A DNA stretch of 64,000 nt from Pseudomonas sp. JUb42 (GCF_024807945.1 NZ_JANUFD010000027.1:1-64000); one strand, 5' to 3'. Counted from the stretch's first letter, positions 15,788 to 25,106 are shown. Numbers and translations are program-made. Notes: generated from the letters alone by a model not told the origin.

Positions 15788-18700
15788 GCCAGGTTCTCCA
15801 AAGGGGTCGGGAAGGTAAGTTTTGGAGGTTCAATCCCACGCTTTCTATCGAGGTCTTCGGCAACGCCGAGGGCGGCGCCGAGTTCGTCGACACCCAAGGA
15901 CTGCATCAGGTCGTAACGGTGCTTTTTCTCCTCAGGCTCAGTCATGGCGAGGGCGAGGTAAAGGCTGGGAGGCACTGCCCGGAATAGTACTTCCATCGAT
16001 TTGGACATGATGACGCCTTCGGTGAATTTGCCACTTTCCTTGCGGGCCGAAAGCATCAGCGATTTTTGCGCCGGCGATAGCTCTCGGAATTTCGCGATTT
16101 TCTCGACCTCGTCAGGCGGCATATTCAGACAGATCCACCACTCGATCATGTTGAGCATCGGTGCCGCCGCGGGCGGCAAGTCATCAATGTTTTGGGTGGC
16201 GAGCCAGAACCAGGCGCCGAGTTTTCGCCACATTTTGGTGATCTTGATGATGTAGGGCGATAGCAGCGGGTTCTTAGTGACGATGTGGCCTTCGTCCGTC
16301 ACGTTGACTATAGGGCGACCTTTAAACTGATCGCGCTCGGCAATGTTATTGACCGTGTTGATCAGCGAGATGTAGGCGATCGACAGTTGGGCGTTGTAGC
16401 CCTCTCGCGCATAGGTCGCCAAGTCCACAATCGTGATGTCCGCCTCTGGCCACGGTGTGCCGTCACGGTTGAACATCTCGCCATCTGCGCCCATGCAAAA
16501 CATATCCATGGCCTCGGCCATTTCCAGCATGCGCTCCCGACGAGCTTCGGGAATGGTTGTGTCTTTACCCGCAGCGGTGAGGGCATCTCGAACATCCTGA
16601 GTTCGGACTGTGCGTGCCTCTTTCGCACAGGTCTTAGCCGCCGAAAGGATGCAGTGGCGGATGGCACTTCGGTCGGCCCGGGTCAGACGTGCGTCTTCCT
16701 TCTCCTCACCACCTGTGATCATCAACCTGGCTACGATTTCCATTTCGCCCAGGACGTCACGCTCGTCCTCGTCATCCGCTGGGAAGGTGGTTGCCGAGTG
16801 GTCATCAGACACATCGATATCATCGGCGTCCAGCGTTTTGACCTTGTGCGGTGATTCGACCAGGCGAATGGCATCGGCGAATGGAGCCAGGCTGACGCCT
16901 GAGCCGGGGGCCAGCTTCAAGCGGTTGACTGTGAGCCCCAGCTTCTTGGCAAAGTCACCCAACAACCCGAAGCTATTACCTGCCTCGACAATGAACAGCC
17001 TGGGTCGATACACGGCGATCAACTGATTGATCAGATAGTTCAGCGTGGCTGACTTACCCGCACCGGTCGGGCCGAAGATGAACATGTGCGCGTTCATCTG
17101 CCGGTCCAGCTTGTTCAGCGGGTCCACCGTCAAGGGCGCACCACCTCGGTTGAACAGTGTCAGCCCGGGGTGGCCGGTGCCGCTGGCACGGTCCCAGACA
17201 GGGCACAGATTTGCAATGTGTTGGGCAAGCATCATCTGCACGTACCAGTCCAGGGCACGGCTTTGAGTGACATCGAAGTTGGCCGGCAGCCAGCGAAGGT
17301 AGCTATTCAACGGCGCTACTTCATCGGCCGGCGAGACGGGTTCCATCCCGGCACCGAGCAGGGCGTTCGTTAATGCCATGCTCCGATCATTTAATTCTTC
17401 CTCGTCACGGCCGCTGAGATAGAACGCCACACTGCCGCGATACAGTTTGTGTTTCCTGCCGATGAGTTTGCGCGCGTCGTCCACGGCCTCGCGGGTCAGG
17501 GCAGATGCCTGATTATCACCGACCGATTTACGCGCCAACTTCTCCAGGTGCGCCTCGAGGACGTCCTGAGGGGTGATCACCAGGGTGATGTTGAGGACGG
17601 TATCCTCTGGCAGCTTATCGAACAGGGCATGCAGAGCATCGCCGCCCTTGCGGGTTTCACCGGTCAAATGCCCGGTCTTGGGTGCCTCGCGCAAGCGATC
17701 GAGGACTACCACGCGATGGGGGAGACCATCGAAGTACCACAGGCCTTTGCCAACGTCCGACCGTGGCTCTCTGTAAAACAGGCTTTGGGCGAAGTCGCCG
17801 CCGCTGGCCAGCGGCAATTCGTCCTCTTCGGGTTTGCCGGTGCGGGTGTTGACCAGCTCGAAGAAGCGATCAATATCGCTGCGGGCAGAGCCCAAATGAT
17901 CGGCGTGTGGGTTGAACCAATGCAAGAGCCAGTGCCGGATATCGTGACCATCCATGCGTTTCGTCTTGATGCCGGCGTTGGCCAGGCCGCCGACAAGGCG
18001 CTCGCAGATGTTGCGCAGGTACATGGCCGGAGTCTGGCCACGGATCTTTCCATCGCCGGTACTGGTGCTGCGGCGATAGACAACCATGCGAACACGTCGC
18101 TGCTGGCCGCGCCATGGCAGTTGCGAGACCTTGGTGTCCTCAAACAGCCCGCCCGGCTTGGAAATCGCCGCCAGGTGGTGTTTGAACAACTGCAGGTACA
18201 TTTCCGTGAAGGCAGTGCCCTGGGCGCGCGGTTGTATGTACTCGCGCAGTTGCTGCAGGTAATCATCCCAGCTGGTTTCGTCCTTAGCATAAAACTGCAC
18301 GACCCAGGGCGACTCATCCAGTTCGTCAAAGCTGTCCTGCAGTGCGTTTTCCAGGGCATCACGAGCTTTGCGCAACCATTCCGGATCCCGGCCCTCGGTG
18401 CCAATGGGCGTGATCTCAAAGAAGGCTGCCAGCGATTTGCCATCCTCGAGGAGCATGGCCTGCTCATCAGGCAGGTACTCTGCCCAAGGTAATAGATCCA
18501 CAAAGCTGGGCTTCACGTCATACAAGGCAGAAACATCGGCCACAGTGGCCGGTTTGCTTTTCGAATCCTGCCAGTTGCCGGGCGTTGGTACGCCCTGGGC
18601 ACTGAGGCGTCCAAGGTAACGCTCCATCGCTTCATCCATGGATGCCGATGCGGCTGATGGTGTTTCCTTCAGTGGTGGCTGAGATATGGGCTCGTCGGCG

Positions 18701-18792
18701 GTGATCAGCTCTTCAGTGACCTGTTCCAGGGACGTAACCACGGTGTCATTTGCAGGCTTCGAGTGCCTCAGGCTTTCCAGAAGTCCCATCAA
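15784..18792 (-). CDS. traC: Conjugative transfer ATPase TraC (PFL_4706 family)
   Basis: A 1002-residue VirB4/TraC-type ATPase that powers assembly of the conjugative channel and pilus at the inner membrane. The N-terminal TraC domain spans about 100-540. Walker A is GPTGAGKS near residue 572 and the Walker B region is RPIVNVTDEGH near 835. It is followed by a WRKLGAWFWLATQN motif typical of VirB4 proteins. Upstream it overlaps the TIGR03751 lipoprotein gene. Long ORFs on the opposite strand (for example 17449-18492) are codon-shadow artefacts. Confidence 0.95.
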   Translation of the reverse strand: MMGLLESLRHSKPANDTVVTSLEQVTEELITADEPISQPPLKETPSAASASMDEAMERYLGRLSAQGVPTPGNWQDSKSKPATVADVSALYDVKPSFVDLLPWAEYLPDEQAMLLEDGKSLAAFFEITPIGTEGRDPEWLRKARDALENALQDSFDELDESPWVVQFYAKDETSWDDYLQQLREYIQPRAQGTAFTEMYLQLFKHHLAAISKPGGLFEDTKVSQLPWRGQQRRVRMVVYRRSTSTGDGKIRGQTPAMYLRNICERLVGGLANAGIKTKRMDGHDIRHWLLHWFNPHADHLGSARSDIDRFFELVNTRTGKPEEDELPLASGGDFAQSLFYREPRSDVGKGLWYFDGLPHRVVVLDRLREAPKTGHLTGETRKGGDALHALFDKLPEDTVLNITLVITPQDVLEAHLEKLARKSVGDNQASALTREAVDDARKLIGRKHKLYRGSVAFYLSGRDEEELNDRSMALTNALLGAGMEPVSPADEVAPLNSYLRWLPANFDVTQSRALDWYVQMMLAQHIANLCPVWDRASGTGHPGLTLFNRGGAPLTVDPLNKLDRQMNAHMFIFGPTGAGKSATLNYLINQLIAVYRPRLFIVEAGNSFGLLGDFAKKLGLTVNRLKLAPGSGVSLAPFADAIRLVESPHKVKTLDADDIDVSDDHSATTFPADDEDERDVLGEMEIVARLMITGGEEKEDARLTRADRSAIRHCILSAAKTCAKEARTVRTQDVRDALTAAGKDTTIPEARRERMLEMAEAMDMFCMGADGEMFNRDGTPWPEADITIVDLATYAREGYNAQLSIAYISLINTVNNIAERDQFKGRPIVNVTDEGHIVTKNPLLSPYIIKITKMWRKLGAWFWLATQNIDDLPPAAAPMLNMIEWWICLNMPPDEVEKIAKFRELSPAQKSLMLSARKESGKFTEGVIMSKSMEVLFRAVPPSLYLALAMTEPEEKKHRYDLMQSLGVDELGAALGVAEDLDRKRGIEPPKLTFPTPLENLA

Positions 18793-19244
18793 TAGTCCTC
18801 CACCCGTTCACCGGGCATCGCGTACTGCACGCGCTGATAAAGTGGGAAAACGGTCGTGTACCCAGGTACTGGCGCTGGGTCAGAACCCGCCAGGTGCGGG
18901 AACACGTACATGACCAGGTCAGGATTGGGCAGACGCTTGAACTGGCTGTAGATCTCGTTTTGAGAGGTGCGGGTGTAGGCCGCGTTTTCCTGCAGGCCGC
19001 CCTGACCCGCGTCGAGCGGTCGGCGCAACTGAGCGCGCGCATCGAGCATCTGTCGATTGCTGGAGCTGGTTCCTGAACCTGTGGTGCCGCCATCCCAGAC
19101 GTCCATCATGGTGTTTTTGCCATGAGGCAGCATTTGTTCCTTGTCCGTGGAGCACCCGCCCAGCAGCGCGATGGCCAACAGGGCGCAAAGGCATGCTGGC
19201 TGGCGAAAGAGGCTAGTTGAGTCAGTCCAGATTGGCAGCGGCAT
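18789..19244 (-). CDS. Conjugal transfer lipoprotein, TIGR03751 family
   Basis: A 151-residue outer-membrane lipoprotein with lipobox ALLGGC (Cys31). I chose ATG 19244 because AGGAG lies 6 nt before it. The family (TraV-like) forms part of the outer-membrane core of the type IV secretion channel. It overlaps the TIGR03752 gene by 23 nt and traC by 4 nt. Confidence 0.87.
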   Translation of the reverse strand: MPLPIWTDSTSLFRQPACLCALLAIALLGGCSTDKEQMLPHGKNTMMDVWDGGTTGSGTSSSNRQMLDARAQLRRPLDAGQGGLQENAAYTRTSQNEIYSQFKRLPNPDLVMYVFPHLAGSDPAPVPGYTTVFPLYQRVQYAMPGERVEDY

Positions 19245-20718
19245 GGCGTGCTCCTGTGCCGTAGTTGACCTTGCGGCCTTTGATTTCGTAATCAATGTCC
19301 AGCTCCTGGTCCAGGTGCAGGACGACCTTGGCGCCAGGCTCTACGTACACTGCCGCGAACGCCTGGCCGTAAAGTTTGTTCACCCAGGCAGAGATATCGC
19401 TGACGCCCGAGTTGAGGATCTGGCCCATGGCCTGGTTACCGGACACACCGGTGGTGCCGAGGGTGCTGCCGGAGCTTGATACGTAGGATGAGGTGGTGTT
19501 ATCGGTCTTGATCAGTGACGCAGCGCCGGCACCGGCAGCCGTGATCAAGGCCTGGGAACCGATGTATTGAGCGGCGTTGCTGCGCCGTTCACCGCTGATG
19601 CAGGGAATGCCATAGGGATCACTGATCCAGCCCATGCCACCCTGGACGGGTTGTGGCTGACCAGCGCTGGCCTGGTTCTGATTTTGGTTGCTGTTGTTCT
19701 GCTGGCCATCCTTGCTTGGCGCCGGCAGTGTGCGGATGGTGCCGTCGGTGAAGACGAAGGTCATGCTGCGGATCTGCCCACGCACACACGATAGCGTCCA
19801 GTCACCGGACGCCGAGCCGCTGGCCACCGCACCGGCCACGTCCGGCAGGTCGATACCGTTGGCTGTCAGGTTGTCCGGACCGATAAGCACTTTGAAAGGG
19901 TAGGGGTCGTTCACAGTGCCATCGACAGGGACACGGCCAATCAGTGCAGACATGGCCACCGACCCCATCAATGTGGAGTTCTGTGGCAGCGTGTAGACCT
20001 TACGGACTTTTTTGCGTGACTCCTGCTGACTGGTTGGGCTCATGCTGTCGCTCACACGCTCCGCACCGCTGTTGAGCGCTTTCTGTCCCCGATCCACCGA
20101 GTCACCGAATGACGACGGGAAGCTGAAGCTGCTCGGCTGCAGGCTTGATCCAGCAGCGATGGGCTTGCCTGTGGAGTCCACGGCAGTAGCGTCTTGCGGA
20201 CTGATCCAGATGATTTCCGAGCTATCACTTGGCTTTTTGACGTCAACGCCTTCGCCAGCCGCGATTCCCAGGCCAATGGGCATGTCGTTGTTCGAGGCGG
20301 CAGGTTTACCCAAATTGTCGAACTGCTTTTGAATCATTTCAGTCAGACTTTGTTGCCGCTGCACGCTATCCGTTTTCATTTGTTCTGTTGCCGCTTGAAC
20401 GCGCTGATTGACTACCTGATCGATGTTTCCCAGCTTGAGCTTCAGCGTTTCGTTTTCCTGCTTTGCAGCTTTGTTATCCAAGAGCACCTGGTTGACCTGA
20501 TCCTTGAGCTGGCGGCCTTCTGCAACCATCGTGCGCAGGGTGTCGCTTGGCGTATCGCCGTCGACGCCCATTGCCTTGGCCTGCTCGGCGGTCAGTTTTG
20601 GGCCGCCTGCGTCACCGCCGTCCGTAGCCGGTTTATTGCCAAACGCCTTGATCCCCAGAAACACTGCAAGGACGATAATGGGGATAACCAGTATTTTGAG
20701 GAGCGGATTACCTTTCAT
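19222..20718 (-). CDS. Integrating conjugative element protein, TIGR03752 family (TraB/VirB10-like)
   Basis: A 498-residue bitopic protein: one N-terminal membrane span (ILVIPIIVLAVFLGIKAF), then a coiled coil (VNQVLLDNKAAKQENETLKL...) around residues 75-135. A C-terminal beta-barrel follows, with TLPQNSTLMGSVAMSALIGR, the hallmark of VirB10/TraB channel proteins. It spans the periplasm and links inner- and outer-membrane parts of the channel. It overlaps the TIGR03749 gene. Confidence 0.9.
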   Translation of the reverse strand: MKGNPLLKILVIPIIVLAVFLGIKAFGNKPATDGGDAGGPKLTAEQAKAMGVDGDTPSDTLRTMVAEGRQLKDQVNQVLLDNKAAKQENETLKLKLGNIDQVVNQRVQAATEQMKTDSVQRQQSLTEMIQKQFDNLGKPAASNNDMPIGLGIAAGEGVDVKKPSDSSEIIWISPQDATAVDSTGKPIAAGSSLQPSSFSFPSSFGDSVDRGQKALNSGAERVSDSMSPTSQQESRKKVRKVYTLPQNSTLMGSVAMSALIGRVPVDGTVNDPYPFKVLIGPDNLTANGIDLPDVAGAVASGSASGDWTLSCVRGQIRSMTFVFTDGTIRTLPAPSKDGQQNNSNQNQNQASAGQPQPVQGGMGWISDPYGIPCISGERRSNAAQYIGSQALITAAGAGAASLIKTDNTTSSYVSSSGSTLGTTGVSGNQAMGQILNSGVSDISAWVNKLYGQAFAAVYVEPGAKVVLHLDQELDIDYEIKGRKVNYGTGARHAAANLD

Positions 20719-21631
20719 GATCGGCCTCCTGTTTCACGCGCGGGTCGGCTTGGCCAATTGCCGGGAGCACCGACTGACCGATGCCATGCCCACGGGTGAC
20801 GACATACAGCGTGGTCGTGTCCGTTGCGTCGCCCTTGGCACCCAGGTAATTGTGTTGAAAGGTCGCCGTCACCAGGTCGCCCATCAATTCCCGTGGATCA
20901 AGTGAGAGACGCTGCGTGGTCTGATTGCGCAGCTTGACCGCAGTAACCCAGTAGTCGTCCAGTTGCCATGAGCCCAGTGCGGAGGAGACCACCGGCAGGG
21001 TTGGCAGCAGCGTGGAAAGGTCAGCGCGTCGATCCAGCTTCACCTGGATGATGCCCTCCACGGGCTCCACGGTTCGAAGGGGGGCGTACAGCATTTGCGA
21101 TGCATAGCGAGTGAGAACTACCGGTACGGGCGTTTCACCTTTGGGCGGCGCGTCGTCTTCCTCGGTCTCTTCCTCATCGTTGGTATTGACGGCTGCTGAG
21201 GAGGTGCGACTGGTGGCTTTCAGCGCCGGTTTGCTGGTCCCATAACGGGTAGGGGCCGTTTCGCCGGCGATGATTTTGACCGGCTCAAGGGCGGCCTGGT
21301 CTTTTGGCGCTGTCATTGCAGCGATATCCACCAGCATGATTTCGCCGGTTTGAACATTTTGCAGCTGCAGGCGTGTGGGTTCGATGGTCTCCTTGGCGAG
21401 CAGATAGATCGCACCGCCAATGCTCTGAACCCGCAATTTGTCATTCAGTGATCGAGGGATGCCTACCCGGACATTCTGGTCCAGGAAAACGATGCGTTCT
21501 TGTCCGACGACCAGTGGGACCGCCAGTGGCAGCCGTTCCCAGCGCATGATCTCTACTGCCTGGGCTGACCAGGTCGCCATCAGCAGGCAAGCGACGATGC
21601 TGAATCGCGCTACGAAGCGGAATACTGTCAT
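20708..21631 (-). CDS. Integrating conjugative element protein, TIGR03749 family (TraK-like)
   Basis: A 307-residue periplasmic protein with signal peptide MTVFRFVARFSIVACLLMAT...AQA. ATG 21631 has GGAGG 6 nt upstream. The N-terminal half resembles TraK/VirB9 secretins partners (RWERLPLAVPLVVGQERIVF, IYLLAKETIEPTRLQLQNV). A low-complexity acidic linker (NDEEETEEDD) separates it from the C-terminal domain. Start and stop overlap both neighbours, as in the rest of this operon. Confidence 0.88.
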   Translation of the reverse strand: MTVFRFVARFSIVACLLMATWSAQAVEIMRWERLPLAVPLVVGQERIVFLDQNVRVGIPRSLNDKLRVQSIGGAIYLLAKETIEPTRLQLQNVQTGEIMLVDIAAMTAPKDQAALEPVKIIAGETAPTRYGTSKPALKATSRTSSAAVNTNDEEETEEDDAPPKGETPVPVVLTRYASQMLYAPLRTVEPVEGIIQVKLDRRADLSTLLPTLPVVSSALGSWQLDDYWVTAVKLRNQTTQRLSLDPRELMGDLVTATFQHNYLGAKGDATDTTTLYVVTRGHGIGQSVLPAIGQADPRVKQEADHER

Positions 21632-22284
21632 TTGGCACCTCCAGCAGGAGGTAGCGGGGTGGCATCGATTCGTTGAGGCGTACCGCTGTAGCAATCCCAT
21701 GCCATGCCGAAAGGGTTTTTTTCTGGATCGACGTCTTGGCGAATGATGTGTAACGGGTAACGAGCGAGCGCGCGTTTGACCAGCTCCCCACCGAGGTATT
21801 CATCAGCGGAGAGATCCAGGTTGACGGTCCATTCGTTGATCGAGAGTTGCTTAACGTGCAACGTCGGCTCGTCGCCATAGCCTCGGCCAGGAATCTCATA
21901 CACTCCTCGCACACGCTTACGCAGCTCGCCACTATTGCGCCGCAGTTCGAAATCACTTTGCAGGTAGGCTCGGCAGGACGGCGTCAGGTAGGCCGTGAGC
22001 TGGATGAGATTACGCTCATAGTCCACTTCACCATTTGTGGGCCAGCGATTCAGTTGCTGGAAGATGTAGAAGCCAAAGGTGTAAACCGACTCTGGCGGTA
22101 CATCCCACCACTTGCGTGTACTGCCCGATCGCAGATCTGGAGGTACATGGACCGTTAGTTCGCGCGGTGCTGACCACCAGCCGTAGCCCAGGCCTACGCT
22201 GATCAAAGCACTCACCACCAGCGCAATACGCAGGCTGACGATATGGGTGCGCTGCGCGTCTGCGAGTTTCCAGAAACGGCTCAT
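21628..22284 (-). CDS. Integrating conjugative element protein, TIGR03746 family (TraE/VirB5-8-like)
   Basis: A 218-residue bitopic inner-membrane protein with one N-terminal span (IALVVSALISVGLGYGWW) and a periplasmic domain containing VYTFGFYIFQQLNRWPTNGE. It corresponds to TraE of F-like systems, a VirB8-type scaffold. It is coupled by ATGA overlap on both sides. Confidence 0.9.
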   Translation of the reverse strand: MSRFWKLADAQRTHIVSLRIALVVSALISVGLGYGWWSAPRELTVHVPPDLRSGSTRKWWDVPPESVYTFGFYIFQQLNRWPTNGEVDYERNLIQLTAYLTPSCRAYLQSDFELRRNSGELRKRVRGVYEIPGRGYGDEPTLHVKQLSINEWTVNLDLSADEYLGGELVKRALARYPLHIIRQDVDPEKNPFGMAWDCYSGTPQRIDATPLPPAGGAK

Positions 22285-22661
22285 ATCTGCCCCCGGCGTT
22301 TACAGGTCCAGGCGCCTGAGCGGATCACCAGGCGCGCACTGTTCATGAACGTCGGACCTTGCTCTGCAATGAGCCATTGGGCACGGCGATACAGCCAGGT
22401 CTCAGGTCGACCGCGCTTGAGCCTGCGCAATACACGCGCGGCGATCAAAAGTCCGGCAGTTCCGCCGGCGAGTGCAGTGACCACTGGCATCGCGGGCGTA
22501 ACAAAAAATGCCAGCGGAATGCCGATGACAAGACCGACGCCGGCACTGCCGAAAACGGTCACCCACATCTCGTCAGCGGTCAGCCCACCGATGACGACGG
22601 GCTGGTTATTCAGTCTGCTCGGAAGGAAAAGCAACGTTCCGTCATCATGCTGATCACTCAT
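22281..22661 (-). CDS. Conjugal transfer protein, TIGR03750 family (TraL-like)
   Basis: A 126-residue protein with two adjacent membrane spans (GSAGVGLVIGIPLAFFV, VVTALAGGTAGLLIAARVL) and a basic C-terminal tail. It corresponds to TraL/VirB3, which associates with the TraC ATPase at the membrane. It ends inside the start of the TIGR03746 gene. Confidence 0.9.
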   Translation of the reverse strand: MSDQHDDGTLLFLPSRLNNQPVVIGGLTADEMWVTVFGSAGVGLVIGIPLAFFVTPAMPVVTALAGGTAGLLIAARVLRRLKRGRPETWLYRRAQWLIAEQGPTFMNSARLVIRSGAWTCKRRGQI

Positions 22662-22677
22662 CAGTGCACCTTAATCG

Positions 22678-23052
22678 TCAGAGTACGGAAGTGGCTTTTG
22701 TGACCAGGAAGATCGTGATACCGATCAGGCAGACCCCCACTGTTGCAGTCGCACCGAGGTCGGCCCATTTCGCCTTCCCCATGTGAATTTCGTGATAAAC
22801 CCCGATCCCATGACGGCCGACCATGATCAACGCGGCGGCACACATCACCAGTCCAATGAGGGTGAAACCATCGAACATGTAGTTCTGGATCGTCTGCATG
22901 ATGCTCGTGCCTTCACCCCGAGTAGGGGCCTGGGCCTGCGGCAAGGCCGCGAATGACATCTGCGGTAACGCGGTCAACAAAACTGCTGCCTGAATGGCCG
23001 AGGCGGTCCTGATGCGTTTTACGCTTGCAGATAAGCGAGGAAGGAACGGCAT
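22678..23052 (-). CDS. ICE membrane protein, TIGR03745 family (pilin-like)
   Basis: A 124-residue protein with a signal region, then two hydrophobic spans (FTLIGLVMCAAALIMVG, TVGVCLIGITIFLVT). Size, processing site and double span resemble TraA/VirB2 conjugative pilins, so this is a candidate for the mating-pilus subunit. That is an inference from topology, not a demonstrated role. Confidence 0.87.
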   Translation of the reverse strand: MPFLPRLSASVKRIRTASAIQAAVLLTALPQMSFAALPQAQAPTRGEGTSIMQTIQNYMFDGFTLIGLVMCAAALIMVGRHGIGVYHEIHMGKAKWADLGATATVGVCLIGITIFLVTKATSVL

Positions 23053-23068
23053 TTAAATCTCCTAAAGG

Positions 23069-23308
23069 TCAGTGCAAAAGCATGAAACTCATGATCATGA
23101 ACATCAGGGTCCAGCGGATGACCCCGGCGGTTGCCGCGGCTTGATCAAGATTGCGTGTCGACCAGCCGCGGTAGATGCTCTGGAACACCCACACTCCCCA
23201 CAGCGTGGTGACGACGACGGCCAACCCCACCCACAAGACGTTGCTGTCGGCAGCGGAGAACCCGCCTGCGGTCTGGAACGCGCTGGATTGGGCAGAGGAC
23301 ATCGTCAT
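23069..23308 (-). CDS. ICE protein, TIGR03758 family
   Basis: A 79-residue protein MTMSSAQSSAFQTAGGFSAA with two spans (VLWVGLAVVVTTLWGVWVF, IRWTLMFMIMSFMLL). Its ATG 23308 overlaps the RAQPRD stop by ATGA; the longer reading frame to 23626 is the out-of-frame shadow of the RAQPRD gene. It is a small membrane partner next to the pilin-like protein. Confidence 0.87.
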   Translation of the reverse strand: MTMSSAQSSAFQTAGGFSAADSNVLWVGLAVVVTTLWGVWVFQSIYRGWSTRNLDQAAATAGVIRWTLMFMIMSFMLLH

Positions 23309-23703
23309 GGCTGACGTTCGCTGTTGGTGGTGTAGTGCCCCGACAGCTCGGTGGTGTCTCTGGGCTGTGCCCGGGACGGCGAGAGGTAGTCCTGCAGGCC
23401 TTGGCGCATACGCGCGACGTCGCCTGCCAGGCGCTGGTAATCGAAGTGATAACGCTGGGACCCATCGTTGGGCAGTTCTCCGCTGCGCCGCGCAACAGCT
23501 TCGAGCGCATTGAGTTCGCGAATCATGACTTCGACGTTCGCCTGCTCGGAGGCAGTGCCTGCGGCTTGTGCCTGGTTCACGCAGAACAGGCTGGCAACGA
23601 TGAAGGTGACCATGCACCCGTTGCATAGCAACGAGCCGGTTTTCTTCGGGGGAGTGATTTTCAATTTGGGGGCCTCAGTATCCTGCTGCGGGGCAATGTC
23701 CAC
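23305..23703 (-). CDS. RAQPRD-family integrative conjugative element protein
   Basis: An exported helical protein that contains the family signature SRAQPRD near its C terminus. First gene of the central transfer operon. The frame opens at GTG 23703, but the signal-like segment begins at MVTFIVASLFCVNQAQA (ATG 23613), so the true start may be 23613 (102 residues). The CCTGATAA box lies 30-60 nt upstream of 23703. The mature part is two helices (EQANVEVMIRELNALEAVAR, QRLAGDVARMRQGLQDYL). Confidence 0.85.
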   Translation of the reverse strand: MDIAPQQDTEAPKLKITPPKKTGSLLCNGCMVTFIVASLFCVNQAQAAGTASEQANVEVMIRELNALEAVARRSGELPNDGSQRYHFDYQRLAGDVARMRQGLQDYLSPSRAQPRDTTELSGHYTTNSERQP

Positions 23704-23729
23704 AGCATGACCAGAGGCCAGATTTGAAT

Positions 23730-23764
23730 CAGCAGGAAACCCTTATCAGGTCCAAGAGGGTTTA
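23730..23764 (-). promoter_or_regulatory. Operon box 2 (CCTGATAAGGGTTT)
   Basis: On the - strand: AAACCCTCTTGG then ACCTGATAAGGGTTTCCTG and CTG. AAACCC and GGGTTT pair across 15 nt. It lies directly upstream of the RAQPRD operon and is the most symmetrical of the four copies. Confidence 0.65.
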
Positions 23765-23787
23765 AATGCGCCTGTAAACACGAACAA

Positions 23788-24087
23788 TCAGCGGGCCTGT
23801 GAGCGCTTGAAGAACAGCAAAAAGCCGGTGGTTAACGCATATCCAAATGCCCAACCTTGAGCGTTTTGATTGCCTACCTGGTCGTGGCCACGGTTGATCG
23901 GTTGAGCGCTTACCAGCTCCCATCCTTCCAGGCCATGACGATTGAGCACGGCCAGGGATTCAGGACTGTTCAGGTAGGCCTGAATGTCCGGCTCAGTGGT
24001 TTCGTTGGTGGATTTGAAGAGCAGACCGCTGGTGACGGTCTTGTAAGGGAGGGGGACGAAAGCGTGGGTGTATTCGAATGAAGGCAT
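23788..24087 (-). CDS. Hypothetical 99-aa protein, DUF4177-like
   Basis: A 99-residue protein MPSFEYTHAFVPLPYKTVTS with the pattern VLNRHGLEGWELVSAQPI, typical of DUF4177-type small proteins, and a C-terminal hydrophobic stretch (FGYALTTGFLLFF) followed by basic residues. ATG 24087 is preceded at 7 nt by a 10-bp inverted repeat. It lies upstream of the RAQPRD operon, is not part of the conserved transfer set, and is likely cargo. Confidence 0.6.
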   Translation of the reverse strand: MPSFEYTHAFVPLPYKTVTSGLLFKSTNETTEPDIQAYLNSPESLAVLNRHGLEGWELVSAQPINRGHDQVGNQNAQGWAFGYALTTGFLLFFKRSQAR

Positions 24088-24094
24088 GGGGCAC

Positions 24095-24129
24095 CGGCTG
24101 CAAGTTGGGTCAAAGCAGGCTTGCAGCCG
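24095..24129 (-). promoter_or_regulatory. 10-bp inverted repeat in the leader of the DUF4177-like gene
   Basis: CGGCTGCAAG and CTTGCAGCCG are perfect inverted repeats with a 15-nt spacer, ending 8 nt before the start codon. As RNA they would mask the ribosome site region; as DNA they could be an operator. The rest of 24130-24465 holds no gene; a further inverted repeat TGACAC-AA-GTGTCA lies at 24258-24271. Confidence 0.4.
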
Positions 24130-24466
24130 ATGGCGCGGTACAGCAAGGCGAAACCCTTTTTTGTGTCGTTTAGGGTTTCGGGGACAGACGGACCCATTGG
24201 TGCCATGATGGGAGCGCCAGAGACCCCGGAAATCATGGACATCCTCAAATCTGGTTGACACAAGTGTCACCTTGTATATCCTTGTTGTTGAGGACTGCAA
24301 CTGCGCATTCGTCGGGACTGGGTACCAGCAAAGGCCCCCCCGCATTTTTGGCAGCAGAGGAAGCTGGTTTCTCTGAAGTAGTGACGACGGGCATAGCCGG
24401 TCGGATTCTGAACCCAAGGTCGCTAGACTGGGAGCTAAAGAATCGCTGCGACTACTCCTCTAGAAC

Positions 24467-24496
24467 ATTGAAAAGGCGCCCTTGGGGCGCCTTTTT
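24467..24496 (-). terminator. Rho-independent terminator after the 24.5-kb gene
   Basis: AAAAGGCGCC and GGGCGCCTTTT flank a CTTG loop immediately after the stop of the - strand gene, with T runs on both strands. It is a clear intrinsic terminator, probably bidirectional. Confidence 0.75.
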
Positions 24497-24990
24497 CATT
24501 TGTGTGTTGGCTTTGGTTCAGGTGCTGTGAGATCAGGTTTCATCGGTCGCGGAATCTGACCTACCAACGTGCCATGCGCTCGACGCTGGGGATACCAAGT
24601 CACAACGTAATATCCAAACCCGCTAGTACGCTCATGACGTGGTTCAAGGATTAGTGTTCCTGCAGACGTCCTGAGCACCGCAATGCGGTTTCCGCCACGT
24701 TGCTCTTTGAACTCACAGTAGATTTGCGCTCCTGGAACAATCATTTTTGCGATGTGCCCGGCCACTCCGTCGATGGTGGCACAACCTTGCTTAAGCAAAT
24801 CCGGTTGATGCGCTTCCCAAATGTGAATTACACCAAAACCGCTATTCGCTCGGCGGTGAACACCCACGCGCAAATAGACCTCACCCCCCGGCAAACCAAA
24901 TTTCGGCATGTCTGGAATTGTGCCAAAGCTAAACCCGCCGTCAGGATGGGCTAGTAGTGTGTTTTCTTTGAGTTTGAGCAGTTCAGACAA
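24496..24990 (-). CDS. Hypothetical cargo protein (~164 aa), start uncertain
   Basis: An open frame of 164 residues beginning at a TTG with no good ribosome site; the true start may be further in. It contains LPGGEVYLRVGVHRRANSGF, GVIHIWEAH, and YCEFKEQRGGNRIAVLRTSA, a beta-rich pattern that I do not recognise. It ends right at a strong terminator, which supports it as a gene. It lies beside the UvrD-like helicase in the cargo spot between transfer operons. Confidence 0.55.
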   Translation of the reverse strand: MSELLKLKENTLLAHPDGGFSFGTIPDMPKFGLPGGEVYLRVGVHRRANSGFGVIHIWEAHQPDLLKQGCATIDGVAGHIAKMIVPGAQIYCEFKEQRGGNRIAVLRTSAGTLILEPRHERTSGFGYYVVTWYPQRRAHGTLVGQIPRPMKPDLTAPEPKPTHK

Positions 24991-25106
24991 AACCGAATCC
25001 AGACTATGACAGACGATAGAAACTAGCCGTCACGATTGTGACACGACTGAAATAAGACGTGACGAACAGCCACGTACAGACCAGGGGCAATGGAACACAC
25101 GGCCCG

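Noticed and set aside
17449..18492. 347-aa open frame antisense to traC
   Set aside because: It lies wholly inside traC in a high-GC region, where opposite-strand frames stay open by codon bias; no domain is visible.
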